Assembly (NCBI GenBank): GCA_049999725.1 | Contig: JBNGIS010020550.1 | Coordinates: 1 to 44,258 of the forward strand | Direction: 5' to 3' | Source of the DNA: Haplomitrium mnioides | Taxonomy: Eukaryota > Marchantiophyta > Haplomitriopsida > Calobryales | Length of the DNA: 44,258 nucleotides | In this document: piece after piece, positions 20,792 to 30,702 of the stretch | How the letters are laid out: every line of letters begins with the position of its first letter | Position numbering within the stretch: position 1 is the first letter of the stretch | Notes under the pieces: model-generated | What the model saw: only the letters and a program-made list of their open reading frames with translations | Told to the model about the DNA's origin: nothing | Database searches by the model: none | Position numbers and translations under genes: made by a program

Positions 20792-22196
20792 GTGATTGGA
20801 GAAAAATCAATAAAAAGACAAGATGTGGTATTTTTGGGACTCATACGTGACGTTGAAGGTGATAAGGAGGACTCCAAGCATAAAGTCCCACATGAACTTC
20901 AAGGGGTTTTGAAAGAATTTCATGATGTGTTTTCCAACGATTTACCTCCAAGTTTGCCGCCTAAGCGATCTATTGATCATAAGATTGAGGTTGTTCCCAG
21001 AAGTACTCCACCGTGTAAGGCACCATATCGTTTGCCTCCTCATGAGTTGGAAGAATGCAAAACTCAAATCACTGAACTATTGGAGAAAGGATTTATTAAG
21101 CCAAATCTCTCTTTATGGTGCACCAGTGTTATTCGTGAAAAAGAAAGACGGGAGTATGAAGATGTGTATCGACTATCGGGCCCTCAACCAACAAACAGTG
21201 AAAAATAAATATCCATTACCAAGAATGGACAATTTATTTGATCAACTTCAAGGAGAAAACTACTTTACCAAGTTGCATTTGAGAAGTGGATACAATCAAA
21301 TCCGAATTGCAGAGGGTGACGTGCAGAAGACAGCATTTCGAAGTCAATATGGGCATTTTGAATATCTCGTTATGCTATTTGGATTAATTAATGCTCCTGC
21401 AACTTTTATGGGTCTAATGAATGATATTTTTTGATCTTTTCTGGATAAGTTTGTTATTGTTTTCTTGGATGACATTCTTATCTACAACAAAAATCTTCAT
21501 GAGCATCAACAACACCTTCGAACAGTATTGAAGGTACTTTAGAACCACAAACTATATGTTAAGATGTCAAAATGTGAAATTGGCAAAAGAGAGGTTGATT
21601 ACTTGGGTCACCAGGTGAGTGCAGCAAGAATTCACGTCATGGATGAGAAAGTGGAGGCCATTCAAAAATGGGAAGCTCTTAGTGATCAAATACAACTACG
21701 AGGATTTTTTAGGCTAACTGGGTTTTATCGTCGATTTGTGAAAGGATTTGCACAAATAAGAGAACCATTTACCAATTTGCTTAAGAAAAATCATACATTG
21801 ACGTGGGGAGCCGCAGAAGAATTGGCATTCCAAGCATTAAAGAAATCACTTCTTCATGCTCCTATTCTCAAATAGTATGACTCTAAACGACCAATAAAAC
21901 TTTCAGTTGATGCATTGGGAAAAGCTATAGGCAGGGTTTTGCAACAAGAATGGGAGGATGGTTGGCATCTTATTGCTTTCTTCTCCAGAAAGTTAAGTGA
22001 TACAGAACAAAATTATCATACCATGGAGCGGGAGGAGCTAGCAATCATGTTATCCACCAAGCATTGGAACCATTATCTCAGAGACAAGGAGTTTATTGTG
22101 GAAACTGATCATAACTTCTACTCTATCTCGAAACGCAAAAAGAGCTTTCCCAAAGGCAGATTCGATAGGCGGAGTGGCGACATCGTTTTCACATGA
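20792..22196 (+). pseudogene. Element D reverse transcriptase and RNase H
   Basis: 20792-21130 gives the connector and RT fingers ([19 protein letters not shown]). A frameshift near 21130 moves RT to the 20922-21434 frame: [53 protein letters not shown] where the first catalytic Asp is His (21274-21276), and after a stop FLDDILIY (about 21463-21486). The thumb (21564-21875) and RNase H follow (LSVDALGKAIGRVLQQEWED at about 21901-21960, then HTMEREELAIML). Stops at 21434, 21541 and 21873. Confidence 0.9.
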
Positions 22197-23400
22197 AGAT
22201 AGTGTATATGGAAGGAAAACAACAAACTGCAGATGCTTGGACCTGCATGCCTCAACTCAACATCTTGTTAGAAGTTGCCATACATCCTATATGGTGGTCA
22301 AAAATGTTGGCCACAGTCAAGGATGATGAAGAGATAATTGTTGCACAACAAAAGAAGTTGGTAAAAATGGTACGAGGTTTGATTTCTTCCAAAATAAGGT
22401 ATGAGTCTCTAATAATATTACGCTTCGCTCTGAATTTTTGCATGAAGCACATGATTCTGCTATTGGTGGACATGTTGGAATCGAGAAGACATTGGACAAT
22501 CTTCAACGAGTTTATTACTGGCCTAAGATGCACCAAGATGTGGAGGCATATGTTTGGAGTTGTTTGGCTAGTCAACAGAACAAATCTACCAATGTTAAAT
22601 ATGGAGGCTTATTACAACCACTTCCCATCCACAATTGACGATGGGAACATATGAGTATGGACATTGTCTGCGAGTTACCACGTACTTCTACAGGTTATGA
22701 CGCTATTGTTGTTTTTGTGGACAAACTCAGTAAAATGATCCATATTTGTCTAATGACCAAGTCAGTGACAGCCCCTGAGTTAGCTCGCATTTATTTGGAA
22801 GCAGTGTACTCTCATCATGGTCTTTATTTCTGATCGCGGGACTTAATTCACCAGCATGTTTTGACGCACAATATTTGGTCTATTAAAAACCAAATTGGTT
22901 ATGTCTACTGCCTACCACCCTGAATCAGATGGTCAAACTGAATGGCCTATTGTACAATTGAAGATATGTTGCGAGCATTTACCTTGGAAGAACAAACGGA
23001 ATGGGATTGGCTACTACCCCTTGAAGAGTTTTCTTACAATAACTCTATCAACAGTTCTATAAGAGCCACACCTTTCTTCTTGATGTACGGTGAGCATCCA
23101 ACCACGATCTCTAGTCTTCATTCGACATTACCGCCCACCTCTAAGAGTCCAATAGCTGATGATTTTCTTCATCGTCTACACTATGGCATTCGACGTACCA
23201 AGGAAAACCTTGCAGTAGCTCATAATTGGCAAAAAAATATGCGGATGCTCATCGTCGGGAGGTGACTTTTGCTGTAGGTGACCAAGTCTAGCTCTCCACT
23301 TCCAATCTTCCTTTGCTTCATTCTCGCAAGCTTAAGCTCGCTTTATTGGCCCTTTTTCTATCTCTGCTCGTATTGGTGAAGTAGCATATCAGCTGGTTTT
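22197..23400 (+). pseudogene. Element D integrase
   Basis: The HHCC region is HDSAIGGHVGIEKTLDNLQ then WSCLASQQNK (about 22449-22580), with one Cys of the CxxC replaced. The core has WEHMSMDIVCELP (22638-22676, first Asp), YDAIVVFVDKLSKMIH, a disrupted second Asp region near 22830, and the third acidic site near 22938 where E appears in shifted frame. The C-terminal part includes LLPLEEFSYNNSINSSIRAT (23008-23067). Frameshifts near 22200, 22640 and 22835. Confidence 0.85.
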
Positions 23401-23410
23401 ACCCTCTCAT

Positions 23411-23725
23411 ATGAAGATTCATCCAATCTTTCATGTCTCTTTATTACGGGCTTTTGTTCCTCGTTCTTTCTCTTTTACAAGTACCCAAGAACCCTCTCCA
23501 CCACTTGAACTTATTGATAGTCATGAAGAGTTTGAGGCGGAACAACTCTGGAAGAAACGTACACGGCGTCGTGGTCGTTGTAAGATTGTCGAATATTTGG
23601 TTCGTTGGAAAGGTTGCCCACTGTATGAAGCTACGTGGGAGCCCTTGGAGAATTTGGCTAACGCATCCATGCTTGTTCAATCTTTTGAGACCTCTATTCC
23701 TTGCAACGAGAACGTTGCCTCTTAA
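23411..23725 (+). pseudogene. Element D integrase tail with chromodomain
   Basis: MKIHPIFHVSLLRAFVP starts the conserved GPY/F-adjacent block. A well kept chromodomain follows: EEFEAEQLWKKRTRRRGRCK then IVEYLVRWKGCPLYEATWEP (about 23527-23645). In chromoviruses this module is thought to guide integration by binding histone marks. The frame stops at TAA 23723, just before the polypurine tract. Confidence 0.85.
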
Positions 23726-23738
23726 AAGAGAGGAGGAT
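23725..23738 (+). other. Polypurine tract of element D
   Basis: aaagagaggaggat immediately precedes the 3' LTR, the expected plus-strand primer. Confidence 0.85.
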
Positions 23739-24315
23739 TGTAACGGTCACTAACTTTAGTAAGCAACAACTAAAAAAAATAGCAACAACGATATCTAGAA
23801 AGCCATTACTAAGTTAGAGTATCAAAAAGCGAGTGCTATTATAGAGAAAGTCAATGAATTAAAGTGAGTGCTATTGACACATGGCAAGAGGAGAGGAAGT
23901 CAACAACTTAAAGTGAAAGAAATGGCACTTTAGAAGAGGATAAAGACACGTGGCAAGCGGAGGATTAAAGCAAATGGAAGGTTCTAAGATAAGGACACAT
24001 GGAAAAAGAAGAACTAAAGAGAAATGGAAGGTTCTAAAGATAAGGACACGTGGCAAAAGGAGAATAAAAGTAAAAGGTGGTCCAATCAATGAGAGAGGAA
24101 AAAGGGTGGTCCAATTAGAAAATGATGGAAAAGGAACCAATAGGCTTTCGCCACCTATGTAAGCAAAATGTTTTTCACTTAGTTTTATAAAGAAGGGAGA
24201 GTGCCTTGTTGGGCATCTCTTACTTAGTGGGTTCTTGAAGTTCTTTATGCGCTACTCTTGTATGTGTTGTGTTTGTGCTAATTTTTGGTGTGTAATGTAT
24301 GTGTGTAGTATTACA
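23739..24315 (+). repeat. 3' LTR of element D
   Basis: TGTAACGGTC to TAGTATTACA, close to the 5' LTR. It has four GACACRTGG modules at 23876, 23945, 23994 and 24044 and a tataaagaaggg box near 24185. Confidence 0.93.
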
Positions 24316-24320
24316 CCGTC
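24316..24320. repeat. Right target-site duplication of gypsy D (CCGTC)
   Basis: Partner of 18076-18080, one mismatch. Confidence 0.8.
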
Positions 24321-25243
24321 CCAAATCTTCCAAAACTTGGAATGGACAATTGGGGGTGATTTTAAATTAGGGAGTTGAATGAAAACTTTGTTGAGCTTCT
24401 GGCGTAGAGAATGCTCACCGCACTTTGTTGAGCTTTTGACGCGGTTTTTTTATTGTTGTCGTTGATCCAAAGTGTGGGTTAAAGGATAAGCCAAAATTCA
24501 ATTTGAGGAACCCTAGCAAATATCGATACAAGATTGCATGAAGCAATCATATTGTTGCCGCAAGGCAGCTTCTAATCACCAAATACGAAGCAAAGAATCT
24601 AATGTTTTTTCTCTACAATTGTTATGTTTATATGGATTTAACACCAACAGAGGCTCGCATATTTGCAACAGATGACAATTATGACCAAAGGTATCGATTA
24701 GAAATAACATCGATTTAGAAGGTTGAATACTGACATCAGAGGTTTGTGGAGAGTGGGATGATTTCATCGTAGAAATTAAAAAGAGAGTTAGTATTGGAGA
24801 CCTTAGAGATCAAGCCAAAGTTGACTCTTGAGAAGACAGTCACTTCTCAAGACAATTGGTTATAGTTGGCATTATGACATGGTGAGCTCTCGGATTTACA
24901 GAAGAGCATTTTTTCTATGTGGCAAAAAAATACGGTGAAGAGCTAGAAGCCTAAGGGCAAGGGATTGCTGAAAGTAGAGGACATGAAGTGGACACCTTGG
25001 AGGTCCTTTTAGGGTCTTTCGAAAAAATTTTAAATATTTGTTTTGAAATGAATGGAAGCCAAAGAGCTTTTAATTGAAGAAATGTCTCGTGAGCTGGAGA
25101 GACATAAAGTTTTGACAGTCATGGTAAAGTCTTTTTGCTATGTAGTCTATTACAGCTCTTGGCAAGAAGCAAGAGAGGAGTACCCTCTCAAAACCAAGGA
25201 GTCAAAGATGTCTGCATTTTACTCCAGTTTTGATAAGCTTTTG

Positions 25244-25728
25244 GTAAGTTTGTTTTTCTGTTGTATGTTTATTTCTCTAGAGTTACATTGAATTTTTTGT
25301 AAATTGTATTTTGATAGAATAAAAACAATTTGTGAGTCCATGCGCATATGGACTATCAAGTCTATGCGTGTAAAGACTCTCTAGTTTGCACACTTGGACT
25401 AGCAAGTTCAAATGCCCATGGATATTGAAATCCATACGCTCTTGGATATTGAAGTCCATTCACGCAAGGACATTGAAGTTCAAGCGCACAAAAACATTGA
25501 AGTTTCTACCCATATGGACATTAAAGTCCAAGAGTGCTTGGACTTCAATGTCCATGCGCCATGGACTTCAATATCCATCTTAGTTTGGACTCCAATATCT
25601 ATGCTATTTTGGACTCTCAAGTCATTGATTAGGCTGGCTTAAGTGTCTTTGCTCGCATTGTCTTCCTCTTTAAAGTCTATATTTTTTTTTGTCTCCTCTT
25701 ATTTTCTTTCTGTTTTTTCTTTGTGCAG
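25244..25728 (+). other. Intron 1 of the methyltransferase gene
   Basis: Donor ttg|GTAAGT (25244) and acceptor ttgtgCAG (ending 25728), phase 0: exon 1 ends on codon 25241-25243 and exon 2 opens with GGG GAC. The middle is filled by a palindromic repeat array. Confidence 0.75.
25333..25625. repeat. Tandem palindromic array in intron 1
   Basis: About ten degenerate units of 25-30 bp built on ggacattgaagtcca with inverted halves around tgcgcatggac. Examples are gtccatgcgcatatggac (25336-25353), a unit at 25415-25450, and cttggacttcaatgtccatg (25537-25556). Units alternate in orientation so single-strand folding should be extensive. The 65- and 76-codon frames here are repeats, not genes. Confidence 0.75.
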
Positions 25729-26286
25729 GGGGACAAAACCTTTAAACAGTAGCTTGCCAAAAAATTGACAATAGCTGCCAAAGGGTGAAAAAGATCAGGG
25801 GTCGAAGAAGCCCCAGAAGATCAAGACCAGACCCTAACACTTGTTTCCTACCCTCCTGCTTTTCTGGTTCATTGCCAGAAAGCTAGAGAGTGGAAATCAA
25901 GGTAACAAAATGATGTTGCTGCCCTTCTCACTGATAGAGTCTTAAGAGACAAAGACAAGGACTTACTATTCTTTGTTGATAGACTCAACGTGGTGTATCA
26001 TCAAGTCGACGGAGAGGCAAATGCTCGTCAGTTGAAGGGATTAGTGAGACCTAAGTGTTTCACTTTGGCAATTGCAGATATTCCTTATGGTTGCAACCTT
26101 AAGGAATGCAACCACGACGATTCTAAACCCCTTTCTAGGGGTGACGTTTTTTTATATGGTTTCCTCTTTTATGACAATCACAACTTTTGAATTATAGTCT
26201 TTTGTAATAATTCATTCTTTGCAAAAATTTGGCATTGTCAAGGATGCTCTTTTGGAGGCTTACTGTGCCATCGACCACGACGTCTG

Positions 26287-26376
26287 GTAAGTTTTTTTTT
26301 TGTTTTTTTAGTTTACCTTGTTTAGTTTTCCTACATTATGTTTCAAGTGTTTGATTTGTTTGTTTTCCTACTACAG
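26287..26376 (+). other. Intron 2 of the methyltransferase gene
   Basis: Ninety bases with a GTAAGT donor (26287), a T-rich body and acceptor cctactaCAG (ending 26376). The splice joins DHDV to CDKSNIYHSGG in the frame used by the rest of exon 3. Confidence 0.7.
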
Positions 26377-27016
26377 TGACAAAAGCAATATTTATCATTC
26401 CGGTGGTCCAAGAATTGCTCACAACCACGAGTATTAGACTATGAGCTACTAGACAAAGGAAAATAAGAGAAGCATGAGGCTCTTCAACTTGCAACTTGCT
26501 AATGCCAGTGGTCGTCCACGACAAATTATGCAAAGTGTGTTCAGTTGCTTTGATGTGTTGGCTTAACTAAAACATCCAAGAGATGATGCTCTTGTGAATG
26601 TTTGCCAATAGTCCTAGGCTCCTTATAATTTTTTCATTAACCATTTATCAACAGAATAAGATTGGATCTTAGATCTTTGCTCTTGGTCCAGCACAGACCT
26701 TGTATGTGTTTTGAAGTTGATGCGAAATTGCATTGTTGTGGAATATGATAGACATTTATCTATCTATATTCCTTAGAGAGTTCTGACGATGGCTTCTTTC
26801 CCATCTGATGTGACCAAATCGCATATAGTGTATGCGTACTACAAGGAACTTATTCCTACTAGTACTGCAAGTGCTAGTGGTGATTCAGTTGCTATCTCTA
26901 GGACTAGAATGTCTCGGCATGACCTTGTAGCGGCTCTAGATGCTAAAGCTTCTCAGCCAGTTGATTAAGATAAGACAATTCCTCCTCAAGAGGATAGAGC
27001 TGTAGCATCAAAGTGA

Positions 27017-27656
27017 TGTAGTTTTTGTACACAATAAATTATTTTCTTCACAAAATTTTATTTGCTAAAGTTTCAATCTTGTTGCATTCCAAATCCAATT
27101 TAAGTCTTTTTTTTTCAGGATTTAATTTCTTGCACTAAATGGTTTTTGAACAAAATGTATTGGTTTTCATAAAAATTAGCAATGAAGTTTATGCTCGCAT
27201 AGAAGCTCACTTTCTTTTTTTTCATTTTCTATTCCAGTTATATTTAATCCTTAGTTTTTGTTGTCCCTCTTTAGACGAGTTTCTGCATTTCTTGCTTCCA
27301 ATTACTCATCAGTCCGTGCTTGCTTCAACTCTCTATGTGCGTATGGCCTTCAGTTGTTCAAACTTGAGTTAGCTGTAGTTGTTCCTGCGCGCATGGATCT
27401 TTCAAACAAAACGTACCTACACTTGGGCTTTAGTTGTCCATATGCGCATAAGCTTTAGTAGCCTTTTCACAATTTTGCTTCAACAATCCTCTTGCGCTAA
27501 CACTTTAGAGTTCTAGTTCAAAATATTTTTGATAAAATTTGAATGTTTTAATCAAATTTTTAAATTATTGACATCATTGTTAGTTTTTGTCAGCCGGTGC
27601 TTTGGAGCACTCAAGCAAAATGCAAGAAATCAGAAGCATCAGCGACACAATAAGCC
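27017..27656. other. 3' flank of the methyltransferase gene, with palindromes
   Basis: AT-rich, no convincing gene. It holds four more copies of the shared palindrome: TATGCTCGCATAG (27190-27202), near 27337-27350, CCTGCGCGCATGG (27384-27396) and CCATATGCGCATAAG (27438-27452). Short frames here are spurious. Confidence 0.55.
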
Positions 27657-27756
27657 NNNNNNNNNNNNNNNNNNNNNNNNNNNNNNNNNNNNNNNNNNNN
27701 NNNNNNNNNNNNNNNNNNNNNNNNNNNNNNNNNNNNNNNNNNNNNNNNNNNNNNNN
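27657..27756. other. Assembly gap of 100 N
   Basis: Exactly 100 N. The base composition changes from AT-rich to GC-rich across it, so the join may not be a true adjacency. Confidence 0.98.
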
Positions 27757-27994
27757 GAACGGATCCACAACGACGAAACCCGAAGGCACTCTGAAGAAAG
27801 GCAGATCGCGGGGGTCCTGCAGCGGCCACAAATCGGGAAACAAGGTTCAAGGAGAGAAATGAGAAGGTACGATCGTCACGAGGGCGAGCAACGCCAGGGA
27901 AGAGGGACGCCTCGATCCCGCAAGCAAGAGCGCGCCCGGCAAGGGTAAATCGATTCCTTCCATTTGAGTCCGCGAATCCGGGGGGAAAGGTGGA

Positions 27995-28571
27995 GTCCTC
28001 GGAAGGCCCCGCGAGATCCCACGGAAACGTGGCGTCTCTGGAGCACTTCACGGGATTCCACGGACGACGTGGCGACACCAGGAGGCCCGCGAATTTGCGG
28101 ACAGGCGCCTCCCTAAGTGGGGAGCCCGCTTAACAGGGTTCCGAAGCGTCTTCCGACGTGGGGAGCCCGGTTAAAAGGGTTCCGCGAGGAATCCAACAGG
28201 GGAGCCAAGGAAGAGGGCCCGAAGCAGCGACATATCGAGGGTCTGGCCGAAGGAGAGCGGAAGGGTGCCGGAAGGGTGATCTATCGGAGATCCGAGTAGG
28301 GGAGTTCCGAGGAAGCGAAAAGGGTGATCCATCACCGAACCGACCAACGAGGAGAAGGCTGAGCCGGAAAGGGGATTTAACGCAGGTCCGACCGACGGAG
28401 GAGCCAGCAGGCGCTGAAAGGGTGATTCAACACAGCTTCGGCATGACCAAGGGCGAAAGTTCGACGGGTCCAACCGCAACACCTGAAAGTTTGACAGAGG
28501 GACGAAGGGCCTTGCGGTTCCTATATCGAGCTTTCAGAGAAGCTAACGAAGGGAGCCCAAGGCGCGCGCAC
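27995..28571 (+). repeat. 577-bp block, first copy
   Basis: Appears identical to 28972-29548 wherever I compared them. The two copies flank the 400-N gap at 28572-28971. Confidence 0.9.
28272..28466 (+). repeat. Tandem repeats of 48-49 bp
   Basis: Four units starting aagggtgatc at 28272, 28320, 28369 and 28418, each about 48-49 bp with a conserved head and divergent tail. Less regular aagggtt-headed units precede. The same array recurs at 29249-29443 as part of the 577-bp copy. Confidence 0.7.
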
Positions 28572-28971
28572 NNNNNNNNNNNNNNNNNNNNNNNNNNNNN
28601 NNNNNNNNNNNNNNNNNNNNNNNNNNNNNNNNNNNNNNNNNNNNNNNNNNNNNNNNNNNNNNNNNNNNNNNNNNNNNNNNNNNNNNNNNNNNNNNNNNNN
28701 NNNNNNNNNNNNNNNNNNNNNNNNNNNNNNNNNNNNNNNNNNNNNNNNNNNNNNNNNNNNNNNNNNNNNNNNNNNNNNNNNNNNNNNNNNNNNNNNNNNN
28801 NNNNNNNNNNNNNNNNNNNNNNNNNNNNNNNNNNNNNNNNNNNNNNNNNNNNNNNNNNNNNNNNNNNNNNNNNNNNNNNNNNNNNNNNNNNNNNNNNNNN
28901 NNNNNNNNNNNNNNNNNNNNNNNNNNNNNNNNNNNNNNNNNNNNNNNNNNNNNNNNNNNNNNNNNNNNNNN
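28572..28971. other. Assembly gap of 400 N
   Basis: Exactly 400 N, lying between two apparently identical 577-bp blocks. Confidence 0.98.
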
Positions 28972-29548
28972 GTCCTCGGAAGGCCCCGCGAGATCCCACG
29001 GAAACGTGGCGTCTCTGGAGCACTTCACGGGATTCCACGGACGACGTGGCGACACCAGGAGGCCCGCGAATTTGCGGACAGGCGCCTCCCTAAGTGGGGA
29101 GCCCGCTTAACAGGGTTCCGAAGCGTCTTCCGACGTGGGGAGCCCGGTTAAAAGGGTTCCGCGAGGAATCCAACAGGGGAGCCAAGGAAGAGGGCCCGAA
29201 GCAGCGACATATCGAGGGTCTGGCCGAAGGAGAGCGGAAGGGTGCCGGAAGGGTGATCTATCGGAGATCCGAGTAGGGGAGTTCCGAGGAAGCGAAAAGG
29301 GTGATCCATCACCGAACCGACCAACGAGGAGAAGGCTGAGCCGGAAAGGGGATTTAACGCAGGTCCGACCGACGGAGGAGCCAGCAGGCGCTGAAAGGGT
29401 GATTCAACACAGCTTCGGCATGACCAAGGGCGAAAGTTCGACGGGTCCAACCGCAACACCTGAAAGTTTGACAGAGGGACGAAGGGCCTTGCGGTTCCTA
29501 TATCGAGCTTTCAGAGAAGCTAACGAAGGGAGCCCAAGGCGCGCGCAC
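28972..29548 (+). repeat. 577-bp block, second copy
   Basis: Same as 27995-28571 at an offset of 977. The second copy continues into unique sequence after 29548, and the first copy is preceded by unique sequence before 27995, as expected if two contig ends overlap. Confidence 0.9.
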
Positions 29549-30152
29549 AGTTCTTATCTCGAGGGAAGGGCGAAACAGCGACAACCGGCACAAGTTCTTA
29601 CTCGGCAGGCGCAGGGAGTCCGTTGAGGGCTGCGGATAACGTGGACCAATGAGGGTGTTCCGTGGGTCAACCTCGGAAAGAGTATGCGCGACGGTCAGCC
29701 TACCCCCTTGCGGGGCGGCGGCGGACGGCGGTGCAGCGGGTGACGTGGCGCGAGGAGGGTGACTTGGGATCTGGGGGGAGATATTTGGAGATTCCGTGGA
29801 CTGGGTTCCGCGGTGCGCTTCGGAATTCCTTTCCGAAGAGCCCTTCGGACTCAGCTGCGGAAATCTACGGAATCTCAGCCGCAAGATTCCTCGGACTCCC
29901 CGTCGATATGACCGTTGTACCTTCATCATCACGGGACACGCGGCGCGCGCCTCTTGTTCGTTGTAACAGGATTAACGGTTGAGCGCCACGCGTCGTCACC
30001 TCCCAGCTCCAGGGAGCCAACGGGATTAACGACCTTCTTGGGATCGAGCTCGCGAGTTCAGCGCTCGCAAGGGGAGTATACATGGGTCGACATCGAATTC
30101 TTCAAGGTTGATGCACGGGCAAGCTCAGGGCGCGAGGCGGCTGCACGCGAAG

Positions 30153-30252
30153 NNNNNNNNNNNNNNNNNNNNNNNNNNNNNNNNNNNNNNNNNNNNNNNN
30201 NNNNNNNNNNNNNNNNNNNNNNNNNNNNNNNNNNNNNNNNNNNNNNNNNNNN
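30153..30252. other. Assembly gap of 100 N
   Basis: Exactly 100 N, directly before a 269-bp repeated unit. Confidence 0.98.
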
Positions 30253-30702
30253 GGGGATTTAGAGGAGGACTGGGGGGAGACCCAGGTGACCTCATCCTTC
30301 CAGGCGGACCAGGGCGGAGGGTGACTGATACGGGATTTCGATTGTTTTCTAGTCAGCCTGGACTTCGGGAGAAGCCACCATGGGAGGACTTGGTGTCTTC
30401 TCTGCATTTTCTGTGTAGGAGCATCACGATCTGAGGACAAGGAAACCGCAACGAGGGGCGGCTGGAGTGGGAATTCAGTGAGGAGCTACGTGAAGCAGGG
30501 GTACTCGCTCAAAGGGAACCGGAGGATTTAGAGGAGGACTGGGAGGAGACCCAGGTGACCTCATCCTTGCAGGCGGACCAGGGCGGAGGGTTACTGATAC
30601 ATAGATCCGAAGGGATTCCGGCCAGTTATGACTTCGGGAGAGGCCGCCAAGTGAGGAGCTTGGGGTTGTCTCTGCCGTTCCTTGTGTGTGAGCATCAGCC
30701 CA
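30253..30702 (+). repeat. Direct repeat with a period of 269 bp
   Basis: gatttagaggaggactggg...gaggagacccaggtgacctc occurs at 30256 and again at 30525, with similarity continuing about 180 bp (gcggaccagggcggagggt, then acttcgggaga). The second copy has diverged by small indels. Confidence 0.75.

Larger units (their letters stand above)
18081..24315 (+). mobile_element. Full-length Ty3/gypsy family 2 element D (chromodomain type)
   Basis: 6,235 bp with 600-bp and 577-bp LTRs (TGTAACGG...GTATTACA), PBS, structured leader, leader ORF, gag with CCHC, protease, RT, RNase H, integrase, chromodomain, polypurine tract and 5-bp target duplication. The order RT-RNase H-integrase marks Ty3/gypsy. Its frames hold fewer stops than family 1 copies, so it is younger, but it has frameshifts near 21130 and lost catalytic residues. 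It sits inside exon 1 of the methyltransferase gene in the same orientation. Confidence 0.95.
17963..27016 (+). pseudogene. ParB-like / DNA amino-methyltransferase fusion gene, split by gypsy D
   Basis: Skipping gypsy D and one 5-bp repeat, one frame runs from ATG 17963 through 18080, 24321-25243 (exon 1), 25729-26286 (exon 2) and 26377-27016 (exon 3, ending TGA), about 745 codons with roughly 20 in-frame stops and one frameshift near 26170. Exon 1 has KYRYKIA(stop)SNHIVAARQLL and DNYDQRYRLEITSI (24503-24700), resembling the GNHR motif of ParB-type domains. Exon 2 has IADIPYG (26071-26091), a DPPY-like methyltransferase motif IV. Exon 3 has SGGPRIAHNHEY, LKHPRDDALVNVCQ, and motif I as DWILDLCSWSSTDLVCVLKL then RNCIVVEYD (26660-26750). 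The order IV then I suits beta-type N6A/N4C enzymes; such enzymes methylate exocyclic amino groups of DNA. Gly residues of motif I are mutated here. Fusion and target base are inference. Confidence 0.75.

Noticed and set aside
25333-25625. CRISPR-like repeat array
   Set aside because: Repeats are degenerate palindromes without uniform unique spacers, lie in a plant intron, and have no cas genes.
28158-29093. Long open frames in the GC-rich block (up to 311 codons)
   Set aside because: They are tandem repeats read through a run of N, have no recognisable motif, and GC-rich DNA has few chance stops.
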